From assembly GCF_033807715.1 (NCBI RefSeq), contig NC_084597.1, forward strand, positions 6,948,647 to 7,012,646: a stretch of 64,000 bases of DNA, in the 5' to 3' direction. The translations under genes were made by a program, and so were the position numbers. The notes under the pieces are model-generated. The model was not told the DNA's origin. It did not search any database and saw only the letters and a program-made list of their open reading frames with translations. Origin of the DNA: Cololabis saira (lineage: Eukaryota > Chordata > Actinopteri > Beloniformes > Belonidae). Shown piece after piece: positions 50,064-62,154 of this stretch (its first letter is position 1; each line of letters begins with the position of its first letter).

Positions 50064-50200
50064 TAAGTAGATGATGAAAAGCAAGGGTCCCAGGGCAGGG
50101 CCCTGGGGTGCACCGTTGGTAACTGGGAGTGAGTGTGAAGTGATTTGAAGTGCGGCCAGATAGGTAAGATGTAAACCTGTCAAGTCAAATGTCCCCCCCC
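50064..50200 (-). pseudogene. LINE reverse transcriptase scrap
   Basis: Minus-strand frame contains VTNGAPQGPALGPLLFIIYL, RT motif B of a non-LTR retrotransposon. The dispersed repeat at 48099-50063 inserted directly after it, separating it from the rest of the LINE. Confidence 0.6.
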
Positions 50201-51715
50201 CCAGATCAAGTGGGGTGAAGATAGACAGGAGAATAGTTGCTCTTTCAGTGGAATGGAAATGTGTCGTATTGTTTACCTAAGGTTGTATTTAATTAATTTT
50301 AAGGACTAAAGGATTTTTTTTTCAACTCTTATATGGAGAAACTCTGAGCTGAAAGAGTGAGTTCTTTCCTTTTTCACATGACTTTACAGTACCGGGACTC
50401 ATAAAAGTTTATATCACTTTAAGAGAAAGCCTTGTCTCCATCATAGGCATCTGGGCCTGGCTTCACTTTTCTCCCCGCATGGAAGTTGGAAACATTGACA
50501 CCTCCATAATTTTATTACGGCCTTTATTGCACCAGCTGAGACGTGCGTTATATGTCACCTGTGTTTTAGGGGCAGAATGTCACCGGACTTGTTTTAAACA
50601 GCTGCTCTGCCTCTCACAGGCAACACGAGGCTGATGTATTTCATGCAATGCGTTGTTTGGAGATATGAAATTTTATCTCAGGCATATTCTGGAATCGCTC
50701 ATGGAAAATGACTGCTTCGGGTGTGTTACTGGGTTCACTGGTAATTTATGAACGTGCTGAGTGCAGAACACTTCAGCTGGTTTGTGTTTATTGATGAATA
50801 TCTGGAAAGTGTAGAGTTAATCGACAAAGATGTATGTTTACACAGCGTGAAAGCAATTAAATTTGAGATGATGATGAATTTACTAGCAAAAATAAGCTTT
50901 TACACATTGTGAAGATCTTCGTTCATAACGTAAACTTGGATTAAACAATAACACAAATTTATTGGATTAGATCTTTAGGTACATTCAATTTTGAACTATA
51001 CAGGTTTAATCAATTAGTTTAGCTTAGTAAGACCAGAAATCAGCAGAAAAAGTAGCCTAGCTGTGTCCTAAAGTCACAAAATCTGCACAGATAATTATTA
51101 AAACATAATTCCTTCCTTGCTTCACTCATCAAAATTGAAAGGCATGAATACATTAGTTTGTGGCTTTGCAAGATTTTCTGTTGTGTATCTTGAGCCAACA
51201 TCTTTTGACTGCAGGATTTTTTTAAACGACTCTAAGCTAAATTTTAAATGTATAATGTTTGGGTTCACAGCCTGTAAAGTGCTTTAATTAATTGGTGTAA
51301 CTACTGTATGCAAATCTACTATGCAGGATGCAGAAAATCACTGAGTAAAGAACTGATTCTGGTTGAGATTAAGCAGCGTTCATCCAGAGGATCTGGTTGT
51401 CTGGTCTTTATACTGTGATGGTCCAAAACACCTTTGATACAATAAACAAATGGACCTCTTACGGCTTAGCTCAAATGCTTTCGCTACTTTAACAATAATC
51501 TTAATTAGGGTTAAAAAAAAAACATTGGTTGCAACATCTACAGTATAAGAGTTTTGGGATTTAATCTAAAACCAAAAAAGAAAAAGAAGACTTTAGATGT
51601 CCTAACTTAGACAGACAAACATGCATGAGGTAAGGAATTTTGAATTTAAATGGTTCAATGATTCAAAGCAATCTAAGTTAAATTTTAGTTATACATATTA
51701 TATAAATACACTTAA
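50201..51715. other. no recognisable gene
   Basis: AT-rich sequence without supported features. Confidence 0.5.
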
Positions 51716-51719
51716 AATC

Positions 51720-51880
51720 AGGCAGCTGGGTGGCACAGCGGCCCATGTACTGAGGCTACAGTCCTCCTGCAGCGGTCGCAGGTTCAAAACCCAGCCTGTG
51801 GCCCTTTGCTTCATGTCATCCACATTCTCTCTCTCTACAACTTTAATAAAGGCAACAAAAAAAATTGTAATAAAATAAAT
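51720..51880 (+). mobile_element. tRNA-derived SINE
   Basis: GCTGGGTGGCACAGCGGCCC (A box) and GGTCGCAGGTTCAAAACCC (B box), then CCTTTGCTTCATGTCATCC and CTTTAATAAAGGCAACAAAA tail. Same family as 54030-54215. 51990-52060 is an AATT-rich low-complexity stretch. Confidence 0.7.
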
Positions 51881-52063
51881 GCAGTTAAAATAATATGGTT
51901 GGAATAAATTGACTGATTTGAAATTATTTAAATGCTTTTAATTACTTTATACTACAACAATATAATTTGCTTTAAGTCAAGTGGAATTTAACTGAATTGA
52001 ATTTAATTTAAATTAATTTAATTGAACTGAACTTAATTAAAATGAACTGAATGTGAACTTTTC

Positions 52064-52299
52064 TCAATTCAGTCCTATTTACTTTATTTGTATAGCATCA
52101 ATTCACAACAAAAGTCATCTCAAGCAACCAATTCAGTCCATCTTAAGGTGTCCCAGATACAAACTGGGTTCTGGTTCCACAAGAGAGGAGCCTAAAAACT
52201 GAAGGCTCTGCCTTAAATTTTAGTTTTGGAGACTCTATGAACCACAAGTTCGCCTGCAGTCTGAAAGCAAGGAGCTCTGATAAAATGGGACTTTGAGTT
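52064..52299. repeat. dispersed repeat, left part
   Basis: TTTATTTGTATAGCATCAAT then AATTCACAACAAAAGTCATC, a common fish repeat 3' end, continuing to the duplication GAGTT at 52295-52299. It resumes after the inserted element at 53637 and runs to about 53900, so one repeat was split by the LTR-derived insertion. Confidence 0.5.
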
Positions 52300-53636
52300 T
52301 GTGGCAGGGTGGAGGTGCAGCCACTCTGGTTGATTGGGTCACAGGTGTGTCCCATCAACCTCTCCACCCTGCCTGCCTTCATAAGGCATGGCTCTGCTGG
52401 GACAAGGGGCTGCTGCTGTGAAGGAGCTGAAGCACGTGTGTGGGTGTTTGCTTCTGTGGGTGTTTGCTTCTGCACTAAACTCCGCGTCCTCCTCCGACTC
52501 CGTCCCAGGAGCCACTGCCTCCCAGCCGGTCGGCTGCAGCGCCGCCAGCGCTGCCGCGGCGAACCTCCGGCGTGGAGCCGGGGTGGGCCGCTCCGGGGAT
52601 CCCGCCGTCTTGGGAGCCATCGCTTGGCGGCCCGCAGCTTCTGCCTCCCGGCCTCTGAGCTGCGGCGCCGCCAGCCCCTCCCGCACTGCTGCAGCATACC
52701 TCAAGCGTGGCGCAGGGGTGGGTCGCTCCGCGGTCATCAGCGCTGCCAGCGCACCGAGCTGCTGCTCGCCCTGGCCCTGAAGCACGTCTGCCAGGTCCGC
52801 CATGGCATGGGCGAGCGCGTCCACGGCCCGCTCTGTGCCTCCCTTCCCCATCCCGTCGGGCCCCACGTTGGGCGCCAGTGTAGCACGGCGAGTGCCACGG
52901 GGCCCGACCGACAGGATAGAGGAGGACACAGAGTTTAGTGCAGAATCCCTTTTATTATAATCACTCAAGACACGTGCTTCCACCTCCTTCACAGCATCAC
53001 TCAGCAGCTTCAGCTTCAGTCTGACCACCAGTCTCAGCAGCAGCTTCTCCTCTTATAAGGCTGGCAGGGTGGAGAGGCTGACGGGCCACACCTGTGTCCC
53101 ATCAGCCTGAGTGGCTGCACCTCCTCAACCCTGCCACACACCCCCAACGCCAAACTCGCGCCAGGGTCCGTCCGGCCGAGCTTACTCCCCCCCGCCCCCT
53201 CGGAGCGGGAGAGGAAGCCGTCTGAGCCCCCATGCCTTCCTGGCCCGTACCCGTCGGGAGGCCGCCCTGCAGCGGGAATGGTCGGGAGGCCGTCCTCGGC
53301 GACGGGCCGACCGCCGAGGAGGCCGCTCGCGGGACCGGGCCGATGGTGGCCTCGGGCCAGACGGTGCGTCCAGGACCACCCCCTCCTCCGTGAAGCGGAC
53401 CCGCGCCGGACGCTGGTCCGCCTCCATATAACACGGGGGGGACACGGAGTTTCAGTGCACAACCACTTTATTTACCAGAAACGCACAAACACCCACACAC
53501 GTGCTTCAGCTCCTTCACAGCAGCAGCCCCTTCTCCCAGCAGAGCCACGCCTTATGAAGGCAGGCAGGGTGGAGAGGTTGATGGGACACACCTGTGACCC
53601 AATCAACCAGAGTGGCTGCACCTCCACCCTGCCACA
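52300..53636. mobile_element. LTR-derived element with inverted LTR termini and 5-bp TSD
   Basis: Both ends start TGTGGCAGGGTGGAGG and are inverted copies for about 155 bp. A perfect 5-bp duplication GAGTT flanks it (52295-52299, 53637-53641). Three LTR-like modules are visible: plus strand 52300 to about 52490; minus strand 53138-52879, which starts TGTGGCAGGGTTGAGG, has a CTTATAAG box and ends GTGCTACA; and minus strand 53636 to about 53430, with AATAAA. Right after the second comes TGGCGCCCAACGTGGGGC (52877-52860), a primer-binding-site match of tRNA-Lys type. The interior (53140-53440, 52500-52850) is very GC-rich with Arg/Ala/Pro-rich open frames and no recognisable domain. No pol genes remain. 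Confidence 0.65.
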
Positions 53637-53641
53637 GAGTT

Positions 53642-54029
53642 CCTCAACATGACCTGAGGTTGACACGTAAGAGGTTTATCTGGAAGATATCTAAGAAGAA
53701 TTTTACATTCTGTCCTGGATTCAACAGGAAATCAATGAAGGGATAAGATTGGAGAAATATTATCTTTTTCTGCAAGTCTATCAGTTTTTATGTAGGTTCC
53801 TCAAAGTTAACTTAGGACATCCCACCTTCCAGGAATTGCAGTAGTCCAATCTTGACGTTACAAATGCACGGCCTTGTTATTACAATTATGAATCACTCTG
53901 ACATTGGGGGTTTCTTTATTCTTACAGTGTTACAAAAGTGGGAAAAACAAACAAACATAGAAAAACATACCGAGGGCTTGTTTTGTGTGCAATTTTAAAT
54001 AAAAATCCTGCTTGAAAAAATGAATTGGT
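53642..54029. repeat. dispersed repeat, right part
   Basis: GTCCTGGATTCAACAGGAAA and ATTGCAGTAGTCCAATCTTG blocks, typical of an abundant fish dispersed repeat. A further piece may lie at 54290-54545 (GGGCCAAATACAGAACCGTG). Class not determined. Confidence 0.4.
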
Positions 54030-54215
54030 GGTAACGCAGTGGTTAAAGCAAGCGGCCCATGTACTGAGGCTACAGTCCTCCTGCAGCGGTCACAGGTTCG
54101 AGTCTCTGCCTGCAGCCCTTTGCTGCACGTCATCCCCATTCTCTCTCTACCCCCTTCCTGTCTGTACGCTTTGAAAAAAGGCCACTAGAGCCACAAAATC
54201 TTTAAAAAATAAAAA
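54030..54215 (+). mobile_element. tRNA-derived SINE
   Basis: TAACGCAGTGGTTAAAGC (A box region) and GGTCACAGGTTCGAGTCTC (B box GGTTCGAGTC), then CTTTGCTGCACGTCATCCCC and an A-rich tail. Shares a long body with the SINE at 51720. Confidence 0.75.
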
Positions 54216-55502
54216 TTATTCAAAGTTCTTTACAGAAGTGAAAATTCTAAAATAACACCTTCCCTAGTTGTTGAATGACCTAGCAGTCTTTTTTCTGAAC
54301 AGCTCAGGCTCAGAGACAACAACCTCAGTCTTGTCCGAGGTTATCAAAAGGAAAGTTTCAGTCATCAAGGTCTTTATGTCATTAAGACATGTTTGTAGCA
54401 GCTTGTTTATTAATCTCATTCATGGTTAAGTATGACGTTTGTGCCATGCTACATATAAATAGTACATAATGGACGCGTGTAAAAAGTAAAAAGGATTGGG
54501 CCAAATACAGAACCGTGTGGAACCCCATTACTAACTGTGTCTACAGGTCTGTGTATAATAGTATTATAAATCTTTTATTTAACATGTTCTGCTTTTTATA
54601 AATGCCAAGTATGGGAGCTTGAACTGTAAAATATGCAGTAATAGAAATAATTAATTCATTATGTAAAACCATTCTCATATTTGTCCATTTAATGATTTTT
54701 CCACAACTTGTTCCTTTGGTAAATGTCACGGTTTTGAGTTTATGTCACAGTTTGGTTTTTTAGGTATTCAGTTCCTGTTTTATTTTGAAACCCCACGTCC
54801 TTGTGTTCCAGTTACGCCTTGACTTCCCTTGTTCCCATCTGCCCTGATTGTGTGCACCTGTGTCTTGTCAAGTGTTCAGTGTATACCATGTCCTGTCTTC
54901 CCCTTGCTCCCTGCTGGTCCGTACTGTTTCTTACCGCCACGTGTCACGTCAAGTTTTTGGTTTTCTCAAGTTTAGGTTCTCATGTTTCTTGCTAAATAAA
55001 TAAAAAAAATAAATTGCCAGTAGAAACTTTAATTACTTTTTTCAATCTGCCATAAAACCCTGGTATATTAAATAAAACAACTACCATACAGACTTATTAT
55101 AATTATGAGGAGCACCTGTGGGAACCTGGCCTTTACTTTTAGATGATTTTAACCTAATATCAGAGCTTACCAGAGATGAAATATTGTTTCAGTCAGATTG
55201 CAACTTGAGAGGGCAATAATCATTTAAACAATCTGTAAATGTTCTTGATTTACTGGAGCTGTGTCACATCCCCAACCTGATTTGTCGCTGGGTTGCATAT
55301 TTTGTGTTTTATATCATGTTCCTCCTGTAATGCATCCAACTGTCTGAGGTCAGAGTTGTTTGTTGGAGAGACAGACATGGTGAACAAGAAGGAGAGAAAC
55401 AGATGCTCTCTCAGGAGGAGGGTTAAGCTGACCACCTCCTCTCCCCCCTTTATTTAATTCTAAGAGCATATGGACACTAAAATAAAGACGGCAGGACATA
55501 CA
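54216..55502. other. degenerate repeat DNA, possible LTR fragment
   Basis: 54725-55000 begins TGTCACGGTTTTGAG and contains T/C-rich LTR-like DNA, but no second LTR or duplication. The rest has no supported feature. Confidence 0.3.
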
Positions 55503-56002
55503 NNNNNNNNNNNNNNNNNNNNNNNNNNNNNNNNNNNNNNNNNNNNNNNNNNNNNNNNNNNNNNNNNNNNNNNNNNNNNNNNNNNNNNNNNNNNNNNNNN
55601 NNNNNNNNNNNNNNNNNNNNNNNNNNNNNNNNNNNNNNNNNNNNNNNNNNNNNNNNNNNNNNNNNNNNNNNNNNNNNNNNNNNNNNNNNNNNNNNNNNNN
55701 NNNNNNNNNNNNNNNNNNNNNNNNNNNNNNNNNNNNNNNNNNNNNNNNNNNNNNNNNNNNNNNNNNNNNNNNNNNNNNNNNNNNNNNNNNNNNNNNNNNN
55801 NNNNNNNNNNNNNNNNNNNNNNNNNNNNNNNNNNNNNNNNNNNNNNNNNNNNNNNNNNNNNNNNNNNNNNNNNNNNNNNNNNNNNNNNNNNNNNNNNNNN
55901 NNNNNNNNNNNNNNNNNNNNNNNNNNNNNNNNNNNNNNNNNNNNNNNNNNNNNNNNNNNNNNNNNNNNNNNNNNNNNNNNNNNNNNNNNNNNNNNNNNNN
56001 NN
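55503..56002. other. assembly gap, exactly 500 N
   Basis: Placeholder of 500 N. It removes the left part, and probably the array, of the Tol2-like copy B. Confidence 0.95.
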
Positions 56003-56111
56003 AAAGTAAAAAGTCGTCTGAAAAATAATTACTCCAGTGAAGTATAGATAACCAAAATTTCTACTTAAGTAAGGTAACGCAGTATTTGTACTTTGTTACT
56101 TGCCACCTCTG
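56003..56111 (-). mobile_element. Tol2-like hAT element copy B, one end
   Basis: Matches the last 110 bp of copy A and ends GTTACTTGCCACCTCTG. The rest is in the gap. Confidence 0.75.
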
Positions 56112-56664
56112 CTTACATGCATATATTGTATAAAGAAGCAGACCGGCTCTGTGACATCATCAGCACCGAGGAGTTTCTGGGGTGATGCCATGCTGGCAGC
56201 AGCTGAACAAAGGAGCCTGACAATCATTCAGAAAACGCCCACCAGACCTCAGTCACCACAAACCAGCTATTTTAGTCTATCCACGCTCCTTTCAGATGCT
56301 GCTACCAAATTGTCATTTGAACTGAGCGCTGCCAGAGCTTTAACGAGGATCTGTGACGGAGATGCTCGGATGCTGGAGAGGGTAGCCGACCACCGGCCAG
56401 CGGTCCAGTTAGTCTGCAAGTGCTGAAGGAAACCAGAGAGATGGCAGTAGCGTGGTCTGCAGAACTAACAGCTATATTATCTTTAAGATTAAAACACTCT
56501 CTTAGGATTTATGTCTAGTTTATGTGTGAAACCATGGAGCTGTCACTCAAAAAACCACAGCTATGCAACTATGTGGCTTTATATGATGTAAAAACATGGA
56601 TGTCCAGTCCAGCTTTAGAGACTAAAACCATTTCCTGTACCAGCCTGTGAATATGTGTATATGT
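56112..56664. other. spacer between two head-to-head Tol2-like copies
   Basis: 553 bp. A 108-codon frame (56100-56426) starts inside copy B and has no recognisable domain. No gene called. Confidence 0.4.
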
Positions 56665-58151
56665 CAGAGGTGTCAAGTAACGAAGTACAAATACTTCGTT
56701 ACCTTACTTAAGTAGAAATTTTGGTTATCTATACTTCACTGGAGTAATTACTTTTCAGATGACTTTTTACTTTTACTCCTTACATTTTCAAGTAATTATC
56801 TGTACTTTTTACTCCTTACATTTTAAAAACAGCCTCGTTACTCTATTTCATTTCAGCCTTTTAAGAATAAAAGAAGGAAGGAAGGGAAGGAAGGAAGGAA
56901 GGAAGGAAGGAAGGAAGGAAGGAAGGAAGGAAGGAAGGAAGGAAGGAAGGAAGGAAGGAAGGAAGGAAGGAAGGAAGGAAGGAAGGAAGGAAGGGAGAAA
57001 AGAAGGAAGGAAGGAAGGAAGGAAGGAAGGAAGGAAGGAAGGAAGGAAGGAAGGAAGGAAGGAAGGAAGAATGAAAATAAGGAAAGAAAGAAGGAAGGAA
57101 GGGAGAAAAGAAGGAAGGAAGGAAGGAAGGAAGGAAGGAAGGAAGGAAAGAAGGCAGGAAGCGAGAAAAGAAGGAAGGAAGGAAGGAAGGAAGGAAGGAA
57201 GGAAGGAAGGAAAGAAGGAAGGAAGGAAGGAAGGAAGGAAGGAAGGAAGGAAGGAAGGAAGGAAGGAAGGAAGGAGGGAAGGAGGAAAAGAAGGAAGGAA
57301 GAAGGAAGGAAGGGAGAAAATAAGGAAGGGAGGAAGGAAGAAAAGAGGAAGGAAGGAAGGAAGGAAGGAAGGAAGGAAGGAAGGAAGGAAGGAAGGAAGG
57401 AAGGAAGGAGGGAGGGAGGGAGGGAGGAAGGAAGGAAGGAAGGAAGGGAGGGAGGGAGGGAGGGAGGGAGGGAGGGAGGGAGGGAGGGAGGGAGGGAGGG
57501 AGGAAGGAAGGAAGGAAGGAAGGAAGGAAGGAAGGAAGGAAGGAAGGAAGGAAGGAAGGAAGGAAGGAAGGAAGGAAGGAAGGAAGGAAGGAAGGAAGGA
57601 AGGAAGGAAGGAAGGAAGGAAAGAGGAAGGGAAGAATAAAAACTATCCAGTTAAATTGCTCCATCCGGATAGAGTGAATTTGGTTGTGGTTGTTTCAGAT
57701 GTTCTTGTCCAGTTTTGTTCTTACATCCGTTCCCTCAGATTCCTGCAACTAAACTTGGATTGTACATTCCAATAAAGGTTAGGATAAATGATAACATGCC
57801 TCTGAAGTTTGACTTTTTGCACCATTACAATACTTATAGGTAACTAGTCATCATATCTGCTGCTCTCTGAAACACATGTTAATGCTCAATAGTACACATA
57901 TATGGTTCTTTAATATATTTGCATTATACTAAGATACATTCATTTTCAATGGCTTTTGTCCTTAATGGCTTTTTACATTACATTACATTACTTTTACTTT
58001 TATACTTTAAGTCGTTTTGAAACCAGTACTTTTATACTTTTACTTGAGTAAAAAACTTGAGTTGATACTTCAACTTCTACAGGAGTATTTTTAAACTCTA
58101 GTATCTATACTTCTACCTGAGTAATGGATGTGAATACTGAAGACACCTCTG
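56665..58151 (+). mobile_element. Tol2-like hAT non-autonomous element, copy C
   Basis: Ends CAGAGGTGTCAAGTAACG and, reverse complemented, CAGAGGTGTCTTCAGT. 8-mers GTATATGT and GTATATTT flank it (56657-56664, 58152-58159), seven of eight identical. Opposite orientation to A and B. Contains a GGAA array but not the LINE insertion seen in A. Confidence 0.82.
56875..57638. repeat. (GGAA)n array, 0.76 kb
   Basis: GGAA with GGGA and GGGAGAAAAGAAGG interruptions, and a (GGGA)n section at 57410-57500. Complement of the array in copy A. Confidence 0.95.
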
Positions 58152-58159
58152 GTATATTT

Positions 58160-59188
58160 TTACTCTGCTCACGCCTTAGTGGTCAGTCCGTGAACTACAA
58201 CTCTCACTTCCACAGTGACATGTGAATGAAACCTATGAAAACACAATGTTGATGCCTTTTAAAATAATCAGTATAAAACAGGTTACATCAAAGCCATGAG
58301 GTCATTTTTACGTTTTCAGGGATGTCGTATTTGTTATCGACCAATGATCCTCCCACTTTGACAAACAGAGATCCATTTTCAGTTTAATCTCTGCCTGTAG
58401 GGGGAATTTTACGATCATTATTTGGAGCAACCAGTTTTAAAACATCGGTCTTTACTTAGGAGCTGGCTTGAGTGAACTTCAGAAATGCATCATCTCATAA
58501 TCAAGAATTCAGTCCCAAATCACCAGGAGTTCAACAAGCTCGTTAAAATCACCCCCTCCTTAAAGAACTCAGCTTTTTCTTTTGGTTTTTGTTTCCTGTA
58601 CATCTTCAGGAATTAGAGCAGACCAAATCACATCACTCTTTGGTGACTTCTTGTCATAAGGTTGCTATTTATTTTGGTTAAAAAGAAATCTCCCGCGGCC
58701 CGGCGACGCAGACAAGCAGACTTCCTTCATATCAAAATCTTCCAGAGTGTCCCTTATCCATGCAGCTCAGGCTGGTGATTCTGAGATTATTACTTTCTGA
58801 ATTTAGGGGATTTTGTGTTTAATAAGAAGCCTTGAGCTTGTAGGATGGTTGTATTAACATTAATGAAGTCTCAAGTCTGGCGTTGTAGAACATCTGGTTA
58901 ATGAGGCTGAACGTTACTTGCATGATTTGCATCGCTTGCGCCACAAAAAGCATTGTAAACTGTTTTTATTTTGTTTCTATAAGCAAAGCCATGAAAACAA
59001 CAAAAAACCTCTGATATATATAATATATTTAGATCTATAGATATGTCATTTTAAGATATTTCACTGTTTCACTGCACAATCTGCTTCTCCTGGGTCTCAT
59101 TTTCGGTCCTGAAAACGTCACATTTTTGTACTTGGATCCAGATTTACTGCAGCTGGACCTCCGAGGATCCTCACACTTCTTCTCCTCG
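58160..59188. other. no recognisable gene
   Basis: Unique-looking sequence without supported features. Confidence 0.5.
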
Positions 59189-60329
59189 CCTCTTTTTCTT
59201 TTCATCCACATATCTTCACCTTCAGCGTTCCTACTATCAGATTTCTCCGATCCAATCTTCACACCATGTTCCTGTCGTTGTCGTTTTATCTGCTCCATCC
59301 TTCCTATTTTGCGTTGTCTTGTCATCAACCCTTCATTTCCCGTCCAATCCCATCTGTACTTACTTACCCCCCCCCCCCCCCACATTTCTCTTTTCATTCC
59401 CTCTAACTGTAATATTTACCTTGGTCTGAAGCGGAAGGAAGGAAGGAAGGAAGGAAGGAAGGAAGGAAGGAAGGAAGGAAGGAAGGAAGGAAGGAAGGAA
59501 GGAAGGAAGGAAGGAAGGAAGGAAGGAAGGAAGGAAGGAAGGAAGGAAGGAAGGAAGGGAGAAAAGAGGAAGGGAAGAAGGAAGGAAAGAGCAGGAGGAA
59601 AGAAGGAAGGAATTAAGGAAGGAAGGAAGGAAGGAAGGAAGGAAGGAAGGAAGGAAGGAAGGAAGGAAGGAAGGAAGGAAGGAAGGAAGGGAGAAAATAA
59701 GGAAGGAGGAAGGAAGGAAGGAAGGAAGCAAGCAAGCAAGGAAGGAAGGAAGGAAGCAAGGAAGGAAGCAAGGAAGGAAGGAGAGAGCAGAAGGAAAGAA
59801 GGAAGGGAGAAAGGAAGGAAGGAAGGAAGGAAGGAAGGAAGGAAGGGAAGAAGGAAGGAAGGATGGAAGGAAGGAAGGAAGGAAGGAAGGAAGGAAGGAA
59901 GAAGGAAGGAAGGAAGAAGGAAGGAAGGAAGGAAGGAAGGAAGGAAGGAAGGAAGGAAGGGAGGAAGGAAGGAAGGACAGAAGGGAGAAAACAAGGAAAG
60001 AAGGGAGAAAAGAGGAAGGGAAGAAGGAAGGAAGGAAGGAAGGAAGGAAGGAAGGAAGGAGGAAAGAAGGAAGGAAGGAAGGAAACAAGGAAAGAAGGCC
60101 TCCTTTCTTTTCGTCTACATTTCTTCACCTTCAGCGTTCCTACTATCAGATTTCTCTGATCCAATCTTCACACCATTTTCCTGTCGTTTTATCTGCTCCA
60201 TCCTTCCTATTTTGCGTTGTCTTGTCATCAACCCTTCATTTCCCGTCCAATCCCATCTGTACTTACTTACCCCCCCCCTTCTCTTTTCATTCCCCCTCTA
60301 ACTGTAATATTTACCTTGGTCTGAAGCGG
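59189..60329. repeat. (GGAA)n array bounded by ~240-bp direct repeats
   Basis: 59189-59434 and 60099-60329 are direct copies (shared TTCACCTTCAGCGTTCCTAC, GCGTTGTCTTGTCATCAACC, CCTTGGTCTGAAGCGG) with small indels, including different C-run lengths. The GGAA array 59435-60098 lies exactly between them. Confidence 0.9.
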
Positions 60330-61220
60330 TGACAAACATGATGTAAATCCAGCCCACAGAGTGGCTTATAAACCTAGTAGCCAAAAGGAGTATAAGGTAA
60401 TTCTGGCTCATATTGTTTGAGTTAAAGCATTTGCGTCTTTCGGCTGTAATGTCAGCTCCCCTATACGCACAAACAAGCACGCGCAGGCGTGTGCGAACGG
60501 TGAAGGAATTGTTACAGTCCAGCTGCGTCCCATCCGAGGCTCCGAGGCTGCAAGGCCGCTGCCAAAGGATGATTATGTTCATGATGAAGTTGTGCTCGAC
60601 AGCATGCCAGCGTTGGTCCCCTGATGACATCACGGGCTGATGTCAAGCTGATGGGTGTGGTGATTAGACAGCCAGCTGAGCAGGGTATGTGTATTCATAC
60701 TGATGTGTGTGTGTGTGTACATGTTAGGGCAGGGTGAAAGTATGCGGAGTCCTCTGGGGTTTTTCTGCAGTCAGAGTTTTGGATGGACACTCGTTATTAC
60801 GTTTGTACTGGAGACGGATAAGACCGAGGAAGAGAAATAGAGGGAATCGGAGGGAGGAGGGAGGGAAAAAAAGTAGAATGAGGGAAGGAAAAGGGATTAG
60901 GTCTGCGATTTAGAGGTGGAAGTGGTAAAAGAGAACAATGTGGTTGCAGATATACTAAGACTGGCGAAGCTGCGAGGTCACAAATCATAAACGGTGCCAG
61001 TGGGACTGAAAAAAACTGCTAAAACAGTGCTGATTTGTAGACACCGGCTCAATTAACTCATCTCAACAACGGCCTGAGAAGGTCACAAGGAGCAGAAGAG
61101 ATAAACAAGAGACCCAAACAAAATCAGGCAACACAGATTCAAATTAATTCAAAGCAGGACGTACAAGCATTTTATTTTACTGTCAATTCTGACATTTGAA
61201 ACACAATACAGTACGGAAAT
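60330..61220. other. no recognisable gene
   Basis: No supported feature apart from a short GT run near 60706. Confidence 0.5.
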
Positions 61221-61764
61221 TGGAAGGAAGGAAGGAAGGAAGGAAGGAAGGAAAGAAAGGAAGGAAGGAAGGAAGGAAGGAAGGAAGGAAGGAAGGAAGG
61301 AAGGAAGGAAATAAGGAAATAAGGAAGGAAAGAAGGAAGGAAGGAAGGAAGGAAATAAGGAAGGAAGGAAGGAAGGAAAGAAGGAAGGAAGGAAGGAAGG
61401 AAGGAAGGAAGGAAGGAAGGAAGGAAGGAAGGAAGGAAATAAGGAAATAAGGAAGGAAAGAAGGAAGGAAGGAAGGAAGGAAATAAGGAAGGAAGGAAGG
61501 AAGGAAGGAAGGAAGGAAGGAAATAAGGAAGGGAGAAAATAAGGAAGGAAGGAAGGAAGGAAGGAAGGAAGGAAGGAAGGAAGGAAGGAAGGAAGGGAAG
61601 GAAGGAAGGAAGGAAGGGAGAAAATAAGGAAGGAAGGAAGGAAGGAAGGAAGGGCGGAAGGAAGGAAGGAAAGAAGGAAGGAAGGAAGGAAGGAAGGAAG
61701 GAAGGAAGGAAGGAAGGAAGGAAGGAAGGAAGGAAGGAAGGAAGGAAGGAAGGAAGGAAGGAAA
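61221..61764. repeat. (GGAA)n array with AAATAAGG interruptions
   Basis: 540 bp of GGAA. The interruption pair AAATAAGGAAATAAGG recurs at 61309 and 61437, showing duplication of a ~128-bp segment within the array. Confidence 0.95.
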
Positions 61765-61878
61765 AGAAAAAGACACAATGTGCAAATCTTAAAGAATAAA
61801 AAAATATAAATATAAATAAGAAAAAAAATATTATTAAAAGAAACATGTTCTGTATGTACGGATGAATATCTACATATA

Positions 61879-62154
61879 CACACGTGGACAAAATTGTTGG
61901 TACCCCTCAGTTAAAGAAGGAAAAACCCACAAAAGTAACAATAAATAATCATTTTTGTCCAGCCCTATTTCATTAGTTTGATTTTTTTAATAATTATGTT
62001 AATCAACAATTCAAAAGTAATGGCTGATTTCGATTATTTAATTTTCAATACATTTTTATTTATTGTTACTTTTGTAAGTTTCAAGTGATTTCAGTGAGAG
62101 TTGTGGGTTTTTCCTTCTTTAACTGACGGGTACCAACAATTTTGTCCACGTGTG
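61879..62154. mobile_element. Tc1/mariner-type MITE
   Basis: Terminal inverted repeats of about 54 bp, beginning CACACGTGGACAAAATTG, with one mismatch, flanked by TA on both sides (61877-61878, 62155-62156). 276 bp, no transposase. Confidence 0.85.

Noticed and set aside
52309..53028. Overlapping Arg/Ala/Pro-rich frames on both strands
   Set aside because: GC-rich DNA keeps several frames open at once. No gag or other domain is recognisable, so only the element was annotated.
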